Shown here piece by piece: positions 53,024 through 62,081 of a DNA stretch of 64,000 nt (positions are counted from its first letter, which is position 1; every line of letters starts with the position of its first letter). The translations under genes were made by a program, and so were the position numbers. The notes under the pieces are model-generated. The model was not told the origin of the DNA. It worked only from the letters and a program-made list of their open reading frames with translations, and made no database searches. Source of the DNA: Bacteroidota bacterium (GTDB lineage: Bacteria; Bacteroidota; Bacteroidia; Chitinophagales; Chitinophagaceae); assembly GCA_023386235.1 (NCBI GenBank), contig JAEWKC010000021.1, forward strand, positions 31,710-95,709, written 5' to 3'.

Positions 53024-54784
53024 TTATTCTCTCCATCCGGGGTTTTGTCCCAGATTAGGGTTTAATGTAGTTTGCTCTATGGGCAGAGGATATAAATAAT
53101 CTCTATTCTCATTAAACGTTTTTACAATATTTCTATTGGTCATAATATTCCCTTTTACTCCTTCGTCCAGTTCGCTTACCGGTAGCTGGTAGGCACCTGC
53201 TGTGGCTGGAGGTCTGCTGCCGGAATAAATTTCTATTTCCGCACCACCCGACCGATCAAGATTGTAAAAACCCGGACCAGGAAAATACGTACCTAAGAAA
53301 GGATCCGCAAGCAGATGGCCTTCTTTCCAGCGCATTATATCATCCCACCTAAGTCCGTTTTCCATTACCAACTCTACTCTTCTTTCTCTTCTTATTTCCA
53401 ATAGTACGCCTTGGTTGGCTCCTGAAAGGTTGTTGTACAATGCAGCCTGATAAGCATCGGGGTTTGCATTGGCTTCTGCCATTATTAAATTAGGCATGCC
53501 AACCCTGTCGCGTAACAGATTTACAGACCTGTCAATATCTGCCTGCGTTAGCGAACCTAACTCTGCTTTTGCTTCTGCATAATTCAGGAGAATTTCTCCA
53601 AACCTGAATAGAATTAAGTCTTTATAAGATTGTGAACTACCATCCATATTGGGATGGTTTAACCCTTTTACCGGTTGATAGCCGGTCATTGTTCCTTCAA
53701 AGTCTACGGACGCTACAGCTGTTTGACCTACTCTTGTATAACCCGGAGTACGAATAGATTGGTATAAGCGCGGATCTCTGTTTTGCACTTCATTATAAAA
53801 CTGCATTGTATCATAGCCGGCAATATCTGTAAATCTTTTTCCGTCTGCCATAAGATAGCTGTTCACCAGTCTTTTTTCAAAACCGGGCTTGCCTTGCGTT
53901 CTGGCAGTCATGTAAAACTGAAGATTGTGAAAAACGGTTAAAGTGTTGGAATACCTTCTTCCAATAATTACTTCCGAGTTGAGCGGGTCTAAGGTCATGG
54001 TGGCAAACAGGTCCATATAAGGCTTTCCTGTGGGGCCGTTTGTAGCTTTATATAAAGAATACTGACCGGAATTCATTAATTCTTCCGAAGCAGCAATAGA
54101 TGCTTCCAGGAATTTGGCGGCGTCAGGCAGATTAAACTCTGTGTGATACTTTCTCCATGAGCCTTCGTATAAGCCTATTCTAGATTTAAGCGCCAGAGCC
54201 GTCCATCTGGTAACTCTTTCAACGCTTTTTTCCGTACCTAAATGCTGTATCGCGAAATCTAAGTCTGCCATTATAGAATCCATTATCAATGTTCTCGGAT
54301 CTCTTGCTTTTCTGAGATTCGCTTCGTCATTTGTTTCAATTACCACATTGTACCATGGTACATCTCCAAAGCGTTTAACTTTTTCAAAATAAAACAATGC
54401 TCTGAAAAATTTGGCTACCCCAACATATTTGTTTTTGACTGCTTCGTTGGGATAATTAACTACATTTTCATGAGTTAAAAAATAATTTATCTGGCGCAGC
54501 TGATCCCAGTTCCAGTTGCCATCCGTGTTGGGAACAAGTCTGGTGCCGGCTATATCGGGCGAAACGGATGATTTTACAATATCGTCTGCACCGCCTTCAT
54601 ATATTTCTCCGGCTCCCTGAAAGTTATTGTACATAAGATTGGTATAGCCTTTTAAGTCACTTTCTTTTTTAAAGAATAAGGGAGGCGATACGGTGTCCAG
54701 CGGTTGCCTGTCTAACCCTTTTTGACAAGCTGTAATGATTGCCGCCAACGTGAATAAATATAATAATGTTTTTACGTATTTCAT
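53024..54784 (-). CDS. SusD/RagB family lipoprotein
   Basis: Protein of 586 aa from the ATG at 54784, which gives the lipoprotein signal MKYVKTLLYLF...IITAC (Cys20) and starts 19 bp after the SusC stop; a longer frame from 54862 would overlap SusC. SusD landmarks are FFRALFYFEKVKRFGDVPWYN, RWTALALKSRIGLYEGSW, ILLNYAEAKAELG, EIRRERRVELVMENGLRWDDIMRWKEG by position, and YLYPLPIEQTTLNPNLGQNPGW at the end. It belongs to the larger SusD group. Its cargo is unknown; the neighbours are phosphodiesterase-fold lipoproteins rather than glycosidases. Confidence 0.95.
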   Translation of the reverse strand: MKYVKTLLYLFTLAAIITACQKGLDRQPLDTVSPPLFFKKESDLKGYTNLMYNNFQGAGEIYEGGADDIVKSSVSPDIAGTRLVPNTDGNWNWDQLRQINYFLTHENVVNYPNEAVKNKYVGVAKFFRALFYFEKVKRFGDVPWYNVVIETNDEANLRKARDPRTLIMDSIMADLDFAIQHLGTEKSVERVTRWTALALKSRIGLYEGSWRKYHTEFNLPDAAKFLEASIAASEELMNSGQYSLYKATNGPTGKPYMDLFATMTLDPLNSEVIIGRRYSNTLTVFHNLQFYMTARTQGKPGFEKRLVNSYLMADGKRFTDIAGYDTMQFYNEVQNRDPRLYQSIRTPGYTRVGQTAVASVDFEGTMTGYQPVKGLNHPNMDGSSQSYKDLILFRFGEILLNYAEAKAELGSLTQADIDRSVNLLRDRVGMPNLIMAEANANPDAYQAALYNNLSGANQGVLLEIRRERRVELVMENGLRWDDIMRWKEGHLLADPFLGTYFPGPGFYNLDRSGGAEIEIYSGSRPPATAGAYQLPVSELDEGVKGNIMTNRNIVKTFNENRDYLYPLPIEQTTLNPNLGQNPGWRE

Positions 54785-54803
54785 TTGTATAAATGTATTT
54801 TTA

Positions 54804-57800
54804 TTAAAGAGTAATGTCAACACCGAAAGAATATACTTTACTGAATGGATATACACGACCATTAGAGTCTGCCATTGCCTGCTCGGGATCTATGTATTTA
54901 GACCTGAGTTTTGTCCACGTGAATAAGTTTTCCCCGCTCACAAACACTCTGAAGTTTTTTACTTTTATTCTGCTCATCCACTCGGTAGGGAAAGAGTAGC
55001 CTACGGTAAGATTCTTCAGTCTTAAATAAGCCAAATCCTGCAAATATTTATTGTTTGTGGCTCTCAGCTCATTATTCCCGTTTAATGCCACGTAAGCAAA
55101 TAAGGTGGGGAAGTATGCATTAGGGTTTTCCGGGCTCCACACATCTTTTTCAAAATCTTTTGGAATAAAAGTGAAGTAAGGGCGCGAGTAAGGGCCCCAG
55201 AAACGATCTGCATTATTGCCCGGATACCAGTCCATTTTTCCTAATCCCTGAAAGAAAATATTTACATCAAAGCCATTCCATCTGGCACTTCCCGTAAAAC
55301 TATAGGTATATCTTGGCGTGGAGTTTCCTATAATTCTCTGATCTCCCGGGTTTTCTATTGTGTTTTCGCCGGAACTAATAATATTATCGCCATTTAAATC
55401 TACCCATCTTAAATCTCCTGCCTTAATAGAAATATTATTGTCTCTTCTTCCTCTATTTAAGAACTCCTGATTGACGGGATAGGTTTTTGCTTCCGCATCT
55501 GTTTTAAAATACCCATCGGTAATATAGCCCCATATTTCGCCAATACGTTTCCCTTTATAAAACTGATAGGTTAAATTATAGTCATCAATAAGATCTGTAA
55601 CATAAGAGTAATTATCTCCCAAAACAAACCCGAGATTATAATTAAAAGGTTTGGCGCCAATATTAAACGCGTCTTTCCAGTTTACGGTAAGCTCAAACCC
55701 TTTTGTTCTTAATGATCCTACGTTCATGTTGGGTTCTTGCGCGCCAAACACATCGGGCAAGTCTAGGCCACGGGCAAGAAAGCCAATTGTATTTCTAATA
55801 AAATAATCATAGTTAAGGTTAAGCCTGTTGTTGAAAAATCCCAGGTCTGCACCAAAGTTGTAAGAAGTTACTCTTTCCCAAGTGATGGTTGCGCTTACCG
55901 GATCAGGATATCTGTAATATCTTGCTCTTTCTCCGTCAAGAATATAGGCCATTGTTCCCGAAGTGATAGTATTTACATAAGGATAAAAGCCTCCGGCGGC
56001 TACCTCCTGATTTCCCAGGCTTCCTATAGAGCCTCTTAATTTAAAGAAACTCACCGTGTTTTTTAATGGTTCAAAAAACTTTTCCCTGCTTACTACCCAA
56101 CCGGCAGAAACAGAAGGGAAGAACCCGTAGTTTTTATCTCCCGAAAACCTGGAAGAGCCGTCTAGCCTGCCATTTGTTTCCAAGAGATATTTATTTTTGT
56201 AATCATAGTTCAGCCTGTAAAAATAACCCCTGATAAACAATTCGCTTGATCCGCCTCTTAATGTAGTCAGACCTGTTCCTAAGTTAAAATCATTCAGCTC
56301 AGGAGTAGCCAGATCCTGAATGGTACCGGTTATTTTTTTGTTATGGTAATATTCCTGGTTATATCCTGCCATTAACTTAAGCGTGTGGTCACTGAAGGAT
56401 TTTGTATAATCTCCGTATACGTTGATCACATGCAACTGGTTGAATTGCTGATCTTCTGAAAGCACATCGGTTCTGTAGCGGGTAGAGGTATCAATCACCC
56501 CGGGATAAAGAGAATAAGTAGCAGGAGTGATTCTGTAATAGCTTGGATCGGTAAACATTCTATAACTGTAGTTACCAATAATATTCAGATTTTTTATAGG
56601 CGAAATGGTAACTTCCGATAAGGTTGTCATTTCGTATTTTCTTTCTGCTCCTTTATTATTACCGTCTGAAATGAGCAAAAAAGCACCGTCGGCAATATCA
56701 TACCTGTTGAGGCCGGTTATATAAAAGGGTGTGCCATCGGGGTTGAATGGTGCATAAGCCGGTGAAGCATGCACATTTATGGAAGAGAAGTTGGCATTAG
56801 CGCCTCCTTGTCTTCCGAAATAGTTATAGGCCGAATGGTAAAAGTTTACGTTTTGCGAAAATTTAAGCCAGCTATTGATATCTGCCGAAACTCTTGAGCG
56901 CAGCGTATAAGAATTGTATTTGTCTGTATTTGTTCTTAAAATACCATCCATGGTTTTCATATTACCATTTACCATATACCTGATCTTGTCATTTCCTCCT
57001 GTAATATTGAGATTGTGATTTTGATTGGGCTGCCATTTGGTAAACATGATATTCCACCAATCATAATTGCCATAATAAACATATTGATCCCGTCCGTTAC
57101 GATTTTGTATGGTTGCCCATGGCCGACTGGGATCTTCCGTTTTATCATTTCTTCTTGCATACAATTCTGCATAGTCCTGCTCTGTATACCCGGAGTATCC
57201 TCCTACATGTGCTAAAGCAGCGTCATTCAACTTCATCCAGTCGTAGCCGCTGGTCATAAAATCTGTACTTACTGTAGGTGTATTGAAGCCAAAAGAGTTA
57301 TTGTACCTGATATTTGTTATTCCGGATTTTCCCATCTTGGTAGTGATCAGGATTACACCAAATGGTCCTCTTGCTCCATATATGGCTGCGGATGCGGCAT
57401 CTTTCAGAACCGTTATTGTTTCTACTTCCTCCGGCGATAAGCGGTCCAGCGTTCCCGGTATACCGTCTATAATTACCAACGGACCTTGTGCCTGAACAGA
57501 ATTATTGGCGGCGTTAACAGAGGTAACGCCTCTTACATTAATACTACCCATTGTGCCCGGAGCGCCTCCGCCCATCCTGATGGTTAGGTTAGGAATTACA
57601 CCTTGCAGCATTCCCGACATATTGGTTACCGGCCGGTCCCTAATATCATCTGCGGATATCTGCGCTACAGCCCCTGTAAGATTTTCTCTTCGCTGTGTAC
57701 CATAGCCTACAACAATCACATCTTGCAGGTCGCTGGTGTCGGCAGGTTGCATGCGAATTAAAAGAGAGTTGGTTTGCCCGGAAACAATTTCAAAAGCCGG

Positions 57801-58106
57801 GATTTCTGCTACAGCATAGTCCAGGGCTGATGCGGTAATATTGTATAATCCGCTAGCGGTAATATTGCTCACTTCAAACGTTCCGCTCATGTCGGTAATG
57901 GCATTGAAAACCACGTTTTCCTGCGTAGTGCTTCTTACCGAAATGGTTACTCCCGGCATAGGACTCTCCGTTTCGTTTAAAACAGTTCCTCTTAGCAGGG
58001 TTGCGTTCTGTCCATAGCTGGTAAAACCGCTCAACAGTAATAATACCATACTGCATAGCAGCCCGGGCATTGTTTTAGTTTGTTTCATTTTAGATTTTTT
58101 TCTCAT
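54804..58106 (-). CDS. SusC/RagA TonB-linked outer-membrane transporter
   Basis: Transporter of 1100 aa with signal peptide (to about residue 33; the start could be M1 or M7), carboxypeptidase-regulatory-like domain (about 35-115), linker LQDVIVVGYGTQRRENLTG, plug (about 130-240; INVRGVTSVNAANNS, PLVIIDGIPG, ETITVLKDAASAAIYGARG) and barrel ending FSKVYSFGVDITL. It is 36 bp after FecR and 19 bp before SusD, forming one operon, which implies control by an ECF sigma/FecR pair. It lacks an STN domain, so the signal path to FecR is not the classical one. Confidence 0.96.
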   Translation of the reverse strand: MRKKSKMKQTKTMPGLLCSMVLLLLSGFTSYGQNATLLRGTVLNETESPMPGVTISVRSTTQENVVFNAITDMSGTFEVSNITASGLYNITASALDYAVAEIPAFEIVSGQTNSLLIRMQPADTSDLQDVIVVGYGTQRRENLTGAVAQISADDIRDRPVTNMSGMLQGVIPNLTIRMGGGAPGTMGSINVRGVTSVNAANNSVQAQGPLVIIDGIPGTLDRLSPEEVETITVLKDAASAAIYGARGPFGVILITTKMGKSGITNIRYNNSFGFNTPTVSTDFMTSGYDWMKLNDAALAHVGGYSGYTEQDYAELYARRNDKTEDPSRPWATIQNRNGRDQYVYYGNYDWWNIMFTKWQPNQNHNLNITGGNDKIRYMVNGNMKTMDGILRTNTDKYNSYTLRSRVSADINSWLKFSQNVNFYHSAYNYFGRQGGANANFSSINVHASPAYAPFNPDGTPFYITGLNRYDIADGAFLLISDGNNKGAERKYEMTTLSEVTISPIKNLNIIGNYSYRMFTDPSYYRITPATYSLYPGVIDTSTRYRTDVLSEDQQFNQLHVINVYGDYTKSFSDHTLKLMAGYNQEYYHNKKITGTIQDLATPELNDFNLGTGLTTLRGGSSELFIRGYFYRLNYDYKNKYLLETNGRLDGSSRFSGDKNYGFFPSVSAGWVVSREKFFEPLKNTVSFFKLRGSIGSLGNQEVAAGGFYPYVNTITSGTMAYILDGERARYYRYPDPVSATITWERVTSYNFGADLGFFNNRLNLNYDYFIRNTIGFLARGLDLPDVFGAQEPNMNVGSLRTKGFELTVNWKDAFNIGAKPFNYNLGFVLGDNYSYVTDLIDDYNLTYQFYKGKRIGEIWGYITDGYFKTDAEAKTYPVNQEFLNRGRRDNNISIKAGDLRWVDLNGDNIISSGENTIENPGDQRIIGNSTPRYTYSFTGSARWNGFDVNIFFQGLGKMDWYPGNNADRFWGPYSRPYFTFIPKDFEKDVWSPENPNAYFPTLFAYVALNGNNELRATNNKYLQDLAYLRLKNLTVGYSFPTEWMSRIKVKNFRVFVSGENLFTWTKLRSKYIDPEQAMADSNGRVYPFSKVYSFGVDITL

Positions 58107-58142
58107 TAAAAGACTACTTTAATTGTATATTAATAATTGATC

Positions 58143-59195
58143 TTATTTTTTGCTTATCTGAACCTTATCTTTCTGCTTAATAATTTTAAGATTGTTCATG
58201 TCACAAATTATTTTTAATACGGAATCAATATTTTCTTCTCTGTTAAATTTGCCGGTAAAGTATAAACCGCTTACATCTTTATTATTATAACTTATATGGA
58301 TAGTAGAATTGCCTGCCAACACGTTAAATACGTGATATAAGGGAGTTTGGTTAAAGTCTAACGCGTCCTGCACCGGAACGGCATTGATAAATTCGGAAGT
58401 TTTTTCTGCTTTTGCCTGAGTGTTCTTTAAATTTTTGGTAGCCGGGGTAGTGTTTTTAGGTGCCGGTATTTCTATTTTTTGCACCGACAGCCTATAGTCT
58501 TTTTTATTAATGATGCAGCTTTCATTAGGGCTTAAGTACACTTCTTTAAAAGCAGTATGATTCAAGGGTTTTAAAACCACGTTCCCTTCTATCAGGCTTA
58601 TTACAATGTTTTCATTGTCTGTATCATCCACAATAAATACCGTACCCAACGCTGTGGTAGTCACATTCTTTGAAATAACCGTGAATGGCCTTTTCTGATC
58701 TCCGGCAACATCAAACTTTGCTTTCCCCTTAAGCTTTACGGTTCTGTCATTTGAATTAAATGCTGATGGATAGTACAATACGGCTTGCGGATATAGTGAT
58801 ATGACCGAGCCGTCAACAAGTTTCACAATTTTAATAGCCTGTGCAGAGTTGACTAAAGAATCCTCTTTGGCTGAGGCCAGGAAGGCTTCTGGGTTTTGCC
58901 CGACAGGGAACAAAATATATGCAGCCAGAGCAATAATGCCAAGCAACGATGCGGCAGCTAAATACCTGAACCCTTTAATAATTTTACTCGGCGCGGTTTT
59001 AGAAAATACAACCTTATCTATTGTAGCTTCTGCTTTGGGAGTTAATTGTCGGTTAGAGATAATTGCCCACTCTTCCGGGCTTATGTATTTGTTTAGTTCA
59101 TCAGGGTTTTTCAGAAGATAGGCGTATACCTCTTCCGCTTCATCGGTAGTAGCTGAGCCTTGCAGGAATTTTTTTATTTTTTCTTCCGTTATCAT
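58143..59195 (-). CDS. FecR-family anti-sigma factor
   Basis: Inner-membrane anti-sigma factor of 350 aa. Cytoplasmic N-terminal sigma-binding part (about 1-75, IKKFLQGSATTDEAEEVYAYL), one TM helix (about 78-97, YLAAASLLGIIALAAYILF), periplasmic FecR domain (about 115-230, LVDGSVISLYPQAVLYYP, FDVAGDQKRPFTVISKNVTTTALGT by landmark), a low-complexity linker (about 240-265) and a DUF4974-type C-terminal domain (about 270-350). It begins the SusCD operon. No sigma gene lies upstream; hflX is there instead. The convergent ECF gene at 48981 is the only candidate partner in the window. Confidence 0.93.
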   Translation of the reverse strand: MITEEKIKKFLQGSATTDEAEEVYAYLLKNPDELNKYISPEEWAIISNRQLTPKAEATIDKVVFSKTAPSKIIKGFRYLAAASLLGIIALAAYILFPVGQNPEAFLASAKEDSLVNSAQAIKIVKLVDGSVISLYPQAVLYYPSAFNSNDRTVKLKGKAKFDVAGDQKRPFTVISKNVTTTALGTVFIVDDTDNENIVISLIEGNVVLKPLNHTAFKEVYLSPNESCIINKKDYRLSVQKIEIPAPKNTTPATKNLKNTQAKAEKTSEFINAVPVQDALDFNQTPLYHVFNVLAGNSTIHISYNNKDVSGLYFTGKFNREENIDSVLKIICDMNNLKIIKQKDKVQISKK

Positions 59196-59232
59196 CTGGG
59201 TTCTTCTGTATAGAAGTACGCAGAAGAAGAAA

Positions 59233-59251
59233 CTTTACCCTATCGGTAAAG
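59233..59251 (-). terminator. Hairpin between hflX and FecR, possible hflX terminator
   Basis: Perfect 7-bp arms CTTTACC and GGTAAAG with a 5-nt loop; on the minus strand a T/C-rich run follows. It lies 116 bp past the hflX stop and 38 bp before FecR, so it could also be part of the FecR leader. Confidence 0.4.
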
Positions 59252-59367
59252 AAAAAATATTTATTAGCCGCTGACTTCGCTGACAATGACGGAGGGAAAA
59301 CTTTCGTATTTCTTTCCAACCCGTTCCGGGTAAAATATGAATGGCCCTGGATAAAACAAATCTTCAG

Positions 59368-60561
59368 CTAATAATGCACTGTTTTATACGGATATCTTAC
59401 CTGGTACATTTCTCTTACTTTTAAAAGTATGAATTCGCGTAGATTATCTAAGTTGGTTTTTTCGACGGCGGAAATGAAAATGGCATTGCCTTCTGTTTGC
59501 TTTTCCCATTTGTGCCTCAGGTCTGTTTTTATTTCTTCTTTAATATCTTCTGCCAGCCACTCGTCAAAATACTTTTCTTCGTACAAATCCATTTTATTAA
59601 AGATAGTAACCATGGGCTTTTCGGCGGCGCCCAGCTCCTGCAATGTTTTATTAACCACCGCTATTTGTTCTTCGTGTTGCGGGTGTGATATATCTACTAC
59701 ATGCAACAGAATATCTGCTTCCCTTACCTCATCTAAGGTGCTTTTAAAGCTTTCTACCAGGTGATGCGGCAATTTGCGTATAAATCCTACCGTATCGCTC
59801 AAAAGAAATGGTGTATTTTCAAAAACCACTTTTCTTGTGGTAGTGTCCAGCGTGGCAAACAGTTTATTTTCGGCAAATACTTCGCTTTTGCTAAGCAGGT
59901 TCATAATGGTGCTTTTGCCTACATTGGTGTAGCCAACCAGCGCCACGCGGATCAGTTCGCCTCTTTCTTTTCTTTGCGTAAAAGACTGCTTGTCTATTTC
60001 TTCCAGCTTTTTGCGGAGAAGTGAAATTTTATCTTTTACAATACGGCGATCTGTTTCTATTTCGGTTTCTCCCGGGCCTCTTGTGCCAATGCCGCCTCCC
60101 TGGCGTTCCAGGTGCTTCCACATACCTTTAAGTCGCGGCAACAAATATTGATATTGTGCCAGTTCTACCTGCGTTTTGGCTTGGGCAGTTCTGGCGCGGC
60201 GGGCAAATATATCTAAGATAAGATCGCTTCGGTCAATGGTTTTTACGCCAATCTCTTTTTCTATGTTGATGATTTGCGAGCCAGTAAGCTCATCATCAAA
60301 AATGATCATGTCAATATTTTTGCCTGCGCAATAATTTTTTATTTCTTCCAGCTTGCCCTTTCCTACAAAAGTGCGACTGTCCGGGCGGTCCATTTTCTGG
60401 ATAAACGTTTTTACCGTTTCCGCTCCGGCCGTTTCCGCAAGAAAAGACAGCTCCCCTAAATATTCGTTTACCAGTTCTTCGGTTTGCTGCAGATCTCTCT
60501 GAATTAAGCCTACCAGCACAGCCCGCTCGTTTTCTTTTATCTTATTTTTTTTCTCTATCAA
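59368..60561 (-). CDS. hflX: Ribosome-associated GTPase HflX
   Basis: GTPase of 397 aa. The N-terminal HflX domain (about 15-125) is followed by the linker with GMWKHLERQGGGIGTRGPGETEIETDRR (about 146-173 by landmark), then the G domain: G1 VGYTNVGKSTIMN (about 210-222), G3 DTVGFIRKLP (about 257-266), G4 NKMD (about 324-327) and G5 FISAVEK. HflX splits stalled 70S ribosomes under stress. The start is TTG at 60561; no in-frame ATG lies near it and the N-terminal domain needs this start. Its promoter overlaps the terminator of the next gene upstream. Confidence 0.95.
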   Translation of the reverse strand: MIEKKNKIKENERAVLVGLIQRDLQQTEELVNEYLGELSFLAETAGAETVKTFIQKMDRPDSRTFVGKGKLEEIKNYCAGKNIDMIIFDDELTGSQIINIEKEIGVKTIDRSDLILDIFARRARTAQAKTQVELAQYQYLLPRLKGMWKHLERQGGGIGTRGPGETEIETDRRIVKDKISLLRKKLEEIDKQSFTQRKERGELIRVALVGYTNVGKSTIMNLLSKSEVFAENKLFATLDTTTRKVVFENTPFLLSDTVGFIRKLPHHLVESFKSTLDEVREADILLHVVDISHPQHEEQIAVVNKTLQELGAAEKPMVTIFNKMDLYEEKYFDEWLAEDIKEEIKTDLRHKWEKQTEGNAIFISAVEKTNLDNLREFILLKVREMYQVRYPYKTVHY

Positions 60562-60577
60562 TGTTTTTGCTTTTATA

Positions 60578-60585
60578 CAAATATA
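60578..60585 (-). promoter_or_regulatory. -7 promoter element of hflX
   Basis: Minus-strand TATATTTG, a perfect TAnnTTTG, directly beside the terminator of the upstream gene. It predicts a leader of about 10 nt. Confidence 0.5.
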
Positions 60586-60617
60586 AAAAATCAGGAAGTA
60601 ACAAACTCCTGATTTTT
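60586..60617 (-). terminator. Terminator of the outer-membrane barrel gene
   Basis: Perfect 11-bp inverted repeat, AAAAATCAGGA (60586-60596) and TCCTGATTTTT (60607-60617), with a 10-nt loop and T-run. It ends the transcript of the barrel protein gene before hflX. Confidence 0.85.
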
Positions 60618-60645
60618 AAAAATGAATGATATTTTTTGCTTTTCC

Positions 60646-61500
60646 TTACAAGATGCCCAAGCCAATGCCTACGCTGAATGGCCTGATGTTGCCTTGCGTA
60701 GCCCCCGCTCTGAACAATGGATTGAGCTGGTAGGTAGCAAATACGTTTACTATATTGTATCCAAAGCGTATGGTTCCTGTAAAACGCGTTTGGTTCAGAT
60801 AATTGCTTCCTTCCACTTCTTTTAATATATAGTTTTTGCCGTATACGGTAGCCGGGCTGCCGGTAGTAGGCACTGCTTCTACCAGGTTTTTACCTTTGGT
60901 ATGCGCTTTTACCAAATAACCGAACTTCATGCCTATAGCGGCTCTAAATCCTTTGGCCGGCTTTTCTGCATTGGATGCAAACCTAAGCTCTACGGGCGCT
61001 TCTAAATACTGTGTTACTAATTTATATTTTTCAAAATGTCTTTGGTTAGATACATCGGTAATGGCTATTCTGCCATTGCTGGTACTCGGTTCTTTCAATG
61101 CCCAGTCTACATTATTAAAGAAAACATTTCCGCCACTGTAGCCCACGCCCAGGCCCACGCTTATTTTAGGGTTGCTTTTAAAAGGCTTATCATACATGAA
61201 GGCCACATTCACCTCCCTGTTAAACTTAGAAGCGGGCTGCTCCAGGCCTTCGGCGCCGGACCATCCCAGGTAGCCCAACTGAATCATCAGGTGATCGTTG
61301 GCTCTTTTGCTAAGATCTACTTTGGGCCTGCTGCCTTCTCTTTCCTGTCTCATGCGCTGTCTGGCATTGTCCTGTATAGCGGCATCTACTACAGAAGGTA
61401 CGCTGTCAATTCGCAAAGAATCTGTTTGGGCCTGTACCTGGTTAAAAAATACAATGCTTACAATGGCAGCCAATACACTAAAGATTTTTTTTGTCATCAT
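60646..61500 (-). CDS. Outer-membrane beta-barrel protein (porin-like, OMP_b-brl type)
   Basis: Protein of 284 aa with signal peptide (about 1-24, ending VQAQ), a charged linker (about 40-62, RQRMRQEREGSRPK) and an eight-stranded-barrel-like body of alternating hydrophobic strands (about 70-284), such as ISVGLGVGYSGGNVFF, LEAPVELRF, FRAAIGMKFGYLV and FSVGIGLGIL. These LEAPVELRF and GFRAAIG strands are common to PorT-like/outer-membrane-beta-barrel proteins of Bacteroidota. No specific function can be assigned. Its mRNA ends at a strong terminator before hflX. Confidence 0.75.
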   Translation of the reverse strand: MMTKKIFSVLAAIVSIVFFNQVQAQTDSLRIDSVPSVVDAAIQDNARQRMRQEREGSRPKVDLSKRANDHLMIQLGYLGWSGAEGLEQPASKFNREVNVAFMYDKPFKSNPKISVGLGVGYSGGNVFFNNVDWALKEPSTSNGRIAITDVSNQRHFEKYKLVTQYLEAPVELRFASNAEKPAKGFRAAIGMKFGYLVKAHTKGKNLVEAVPTTGSPATVYGKNYILKEVEGSNYLNQTRFTGTIRFGYNIVNVFATYQLNPLFRAGATQGNIRPFSVGIGLGIL

Positions 61501-62081
61501 TTAATACGTTTATAAAAATAACTGAAAACAGTTAATTCGCAAATGTATAATAAAAGCCCAAATTATCGTAGTTAATTTTATTAAAAAAGGATTTATAGAA
61601 AAGCAGGTGACGGATGTAGTGGTTATCTGTCCGTTCTGCTAAGCGCCTTCGCTTAGCAGTTTTATGTTCTCGCCTCCGGCGATACTTACTTAGCTCCCTC
61701 GCTTACGCTCGGGATGACAACTTGAACTGTGCATGATGGCCTACGAGGAAGGCTGTCATGCTGAGCACAAGTGAAGCATCTATCATGACTGGTTTCAAAT
61801 GAGAAGAGGGAAGGCAACTTTCGAGAAACGTTGTCATACAGTCTCGTTTGAAACGAGACGAAGCTTCTACTCCGAACAGCGAAGTGTACTCGCTTAGCAT
61901 TTGTCCGTATTAAAAGACAGTTCGGGGCTTTGCCAACAGTGACTTTTCAAAAAAACCATTCATTATTAACTATTCACTAAAAAATCCCTGCTAAAAATCA
62001 TTTTATTTTAATAAGTAAACAAAGTAAATTTGCTGCGCAGATAATACATATCTTCTTTAATAATCTCTTACTTAATTTATA
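61501..62081. repeat. Repeat-rich gene-free spacer with a cluster of hairpins
   Basis: This 581-bp stretch has no gene I can support. Three perfect hairpins stand out: 61636-61659 (10-bp arms CTGCTAAGCG/CGCTTAGCAG, 4-nt loop), 61670-61682 (TCGCC/GGCGA) and 61841-61859 (9-bp arms GTCTCGTTT/AAACGAGAC around one base). It is more GC-rich than its flanks, and segments such as GTCATGCTGAGC and CTCGGGATGACA look like dispersed intergenic repeat units common in Bacteroidota. The last 100 bp hold the pta promoter. Confidence 0.55.
62025..62032 (+). promoter_or_regulatory. -7 promoter element of pta
   Basis: TAAATTTG, a perfect TAnnTTTG, 50 bp upstream of the pta start. No clear -33 element. Confidence 0.5.

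Noticed and set aside
54785..54862. N-terminal 26-residue extension of the second SusD
   Set aside because: It overlaps SusC and moves the lipobox away from the N-terminus.
61703..61900. 65-codon frame in the spacer before pta
   Set aside because: It runs through the hairpin repeats, and such frames over dispersed repeats are usually spurious.
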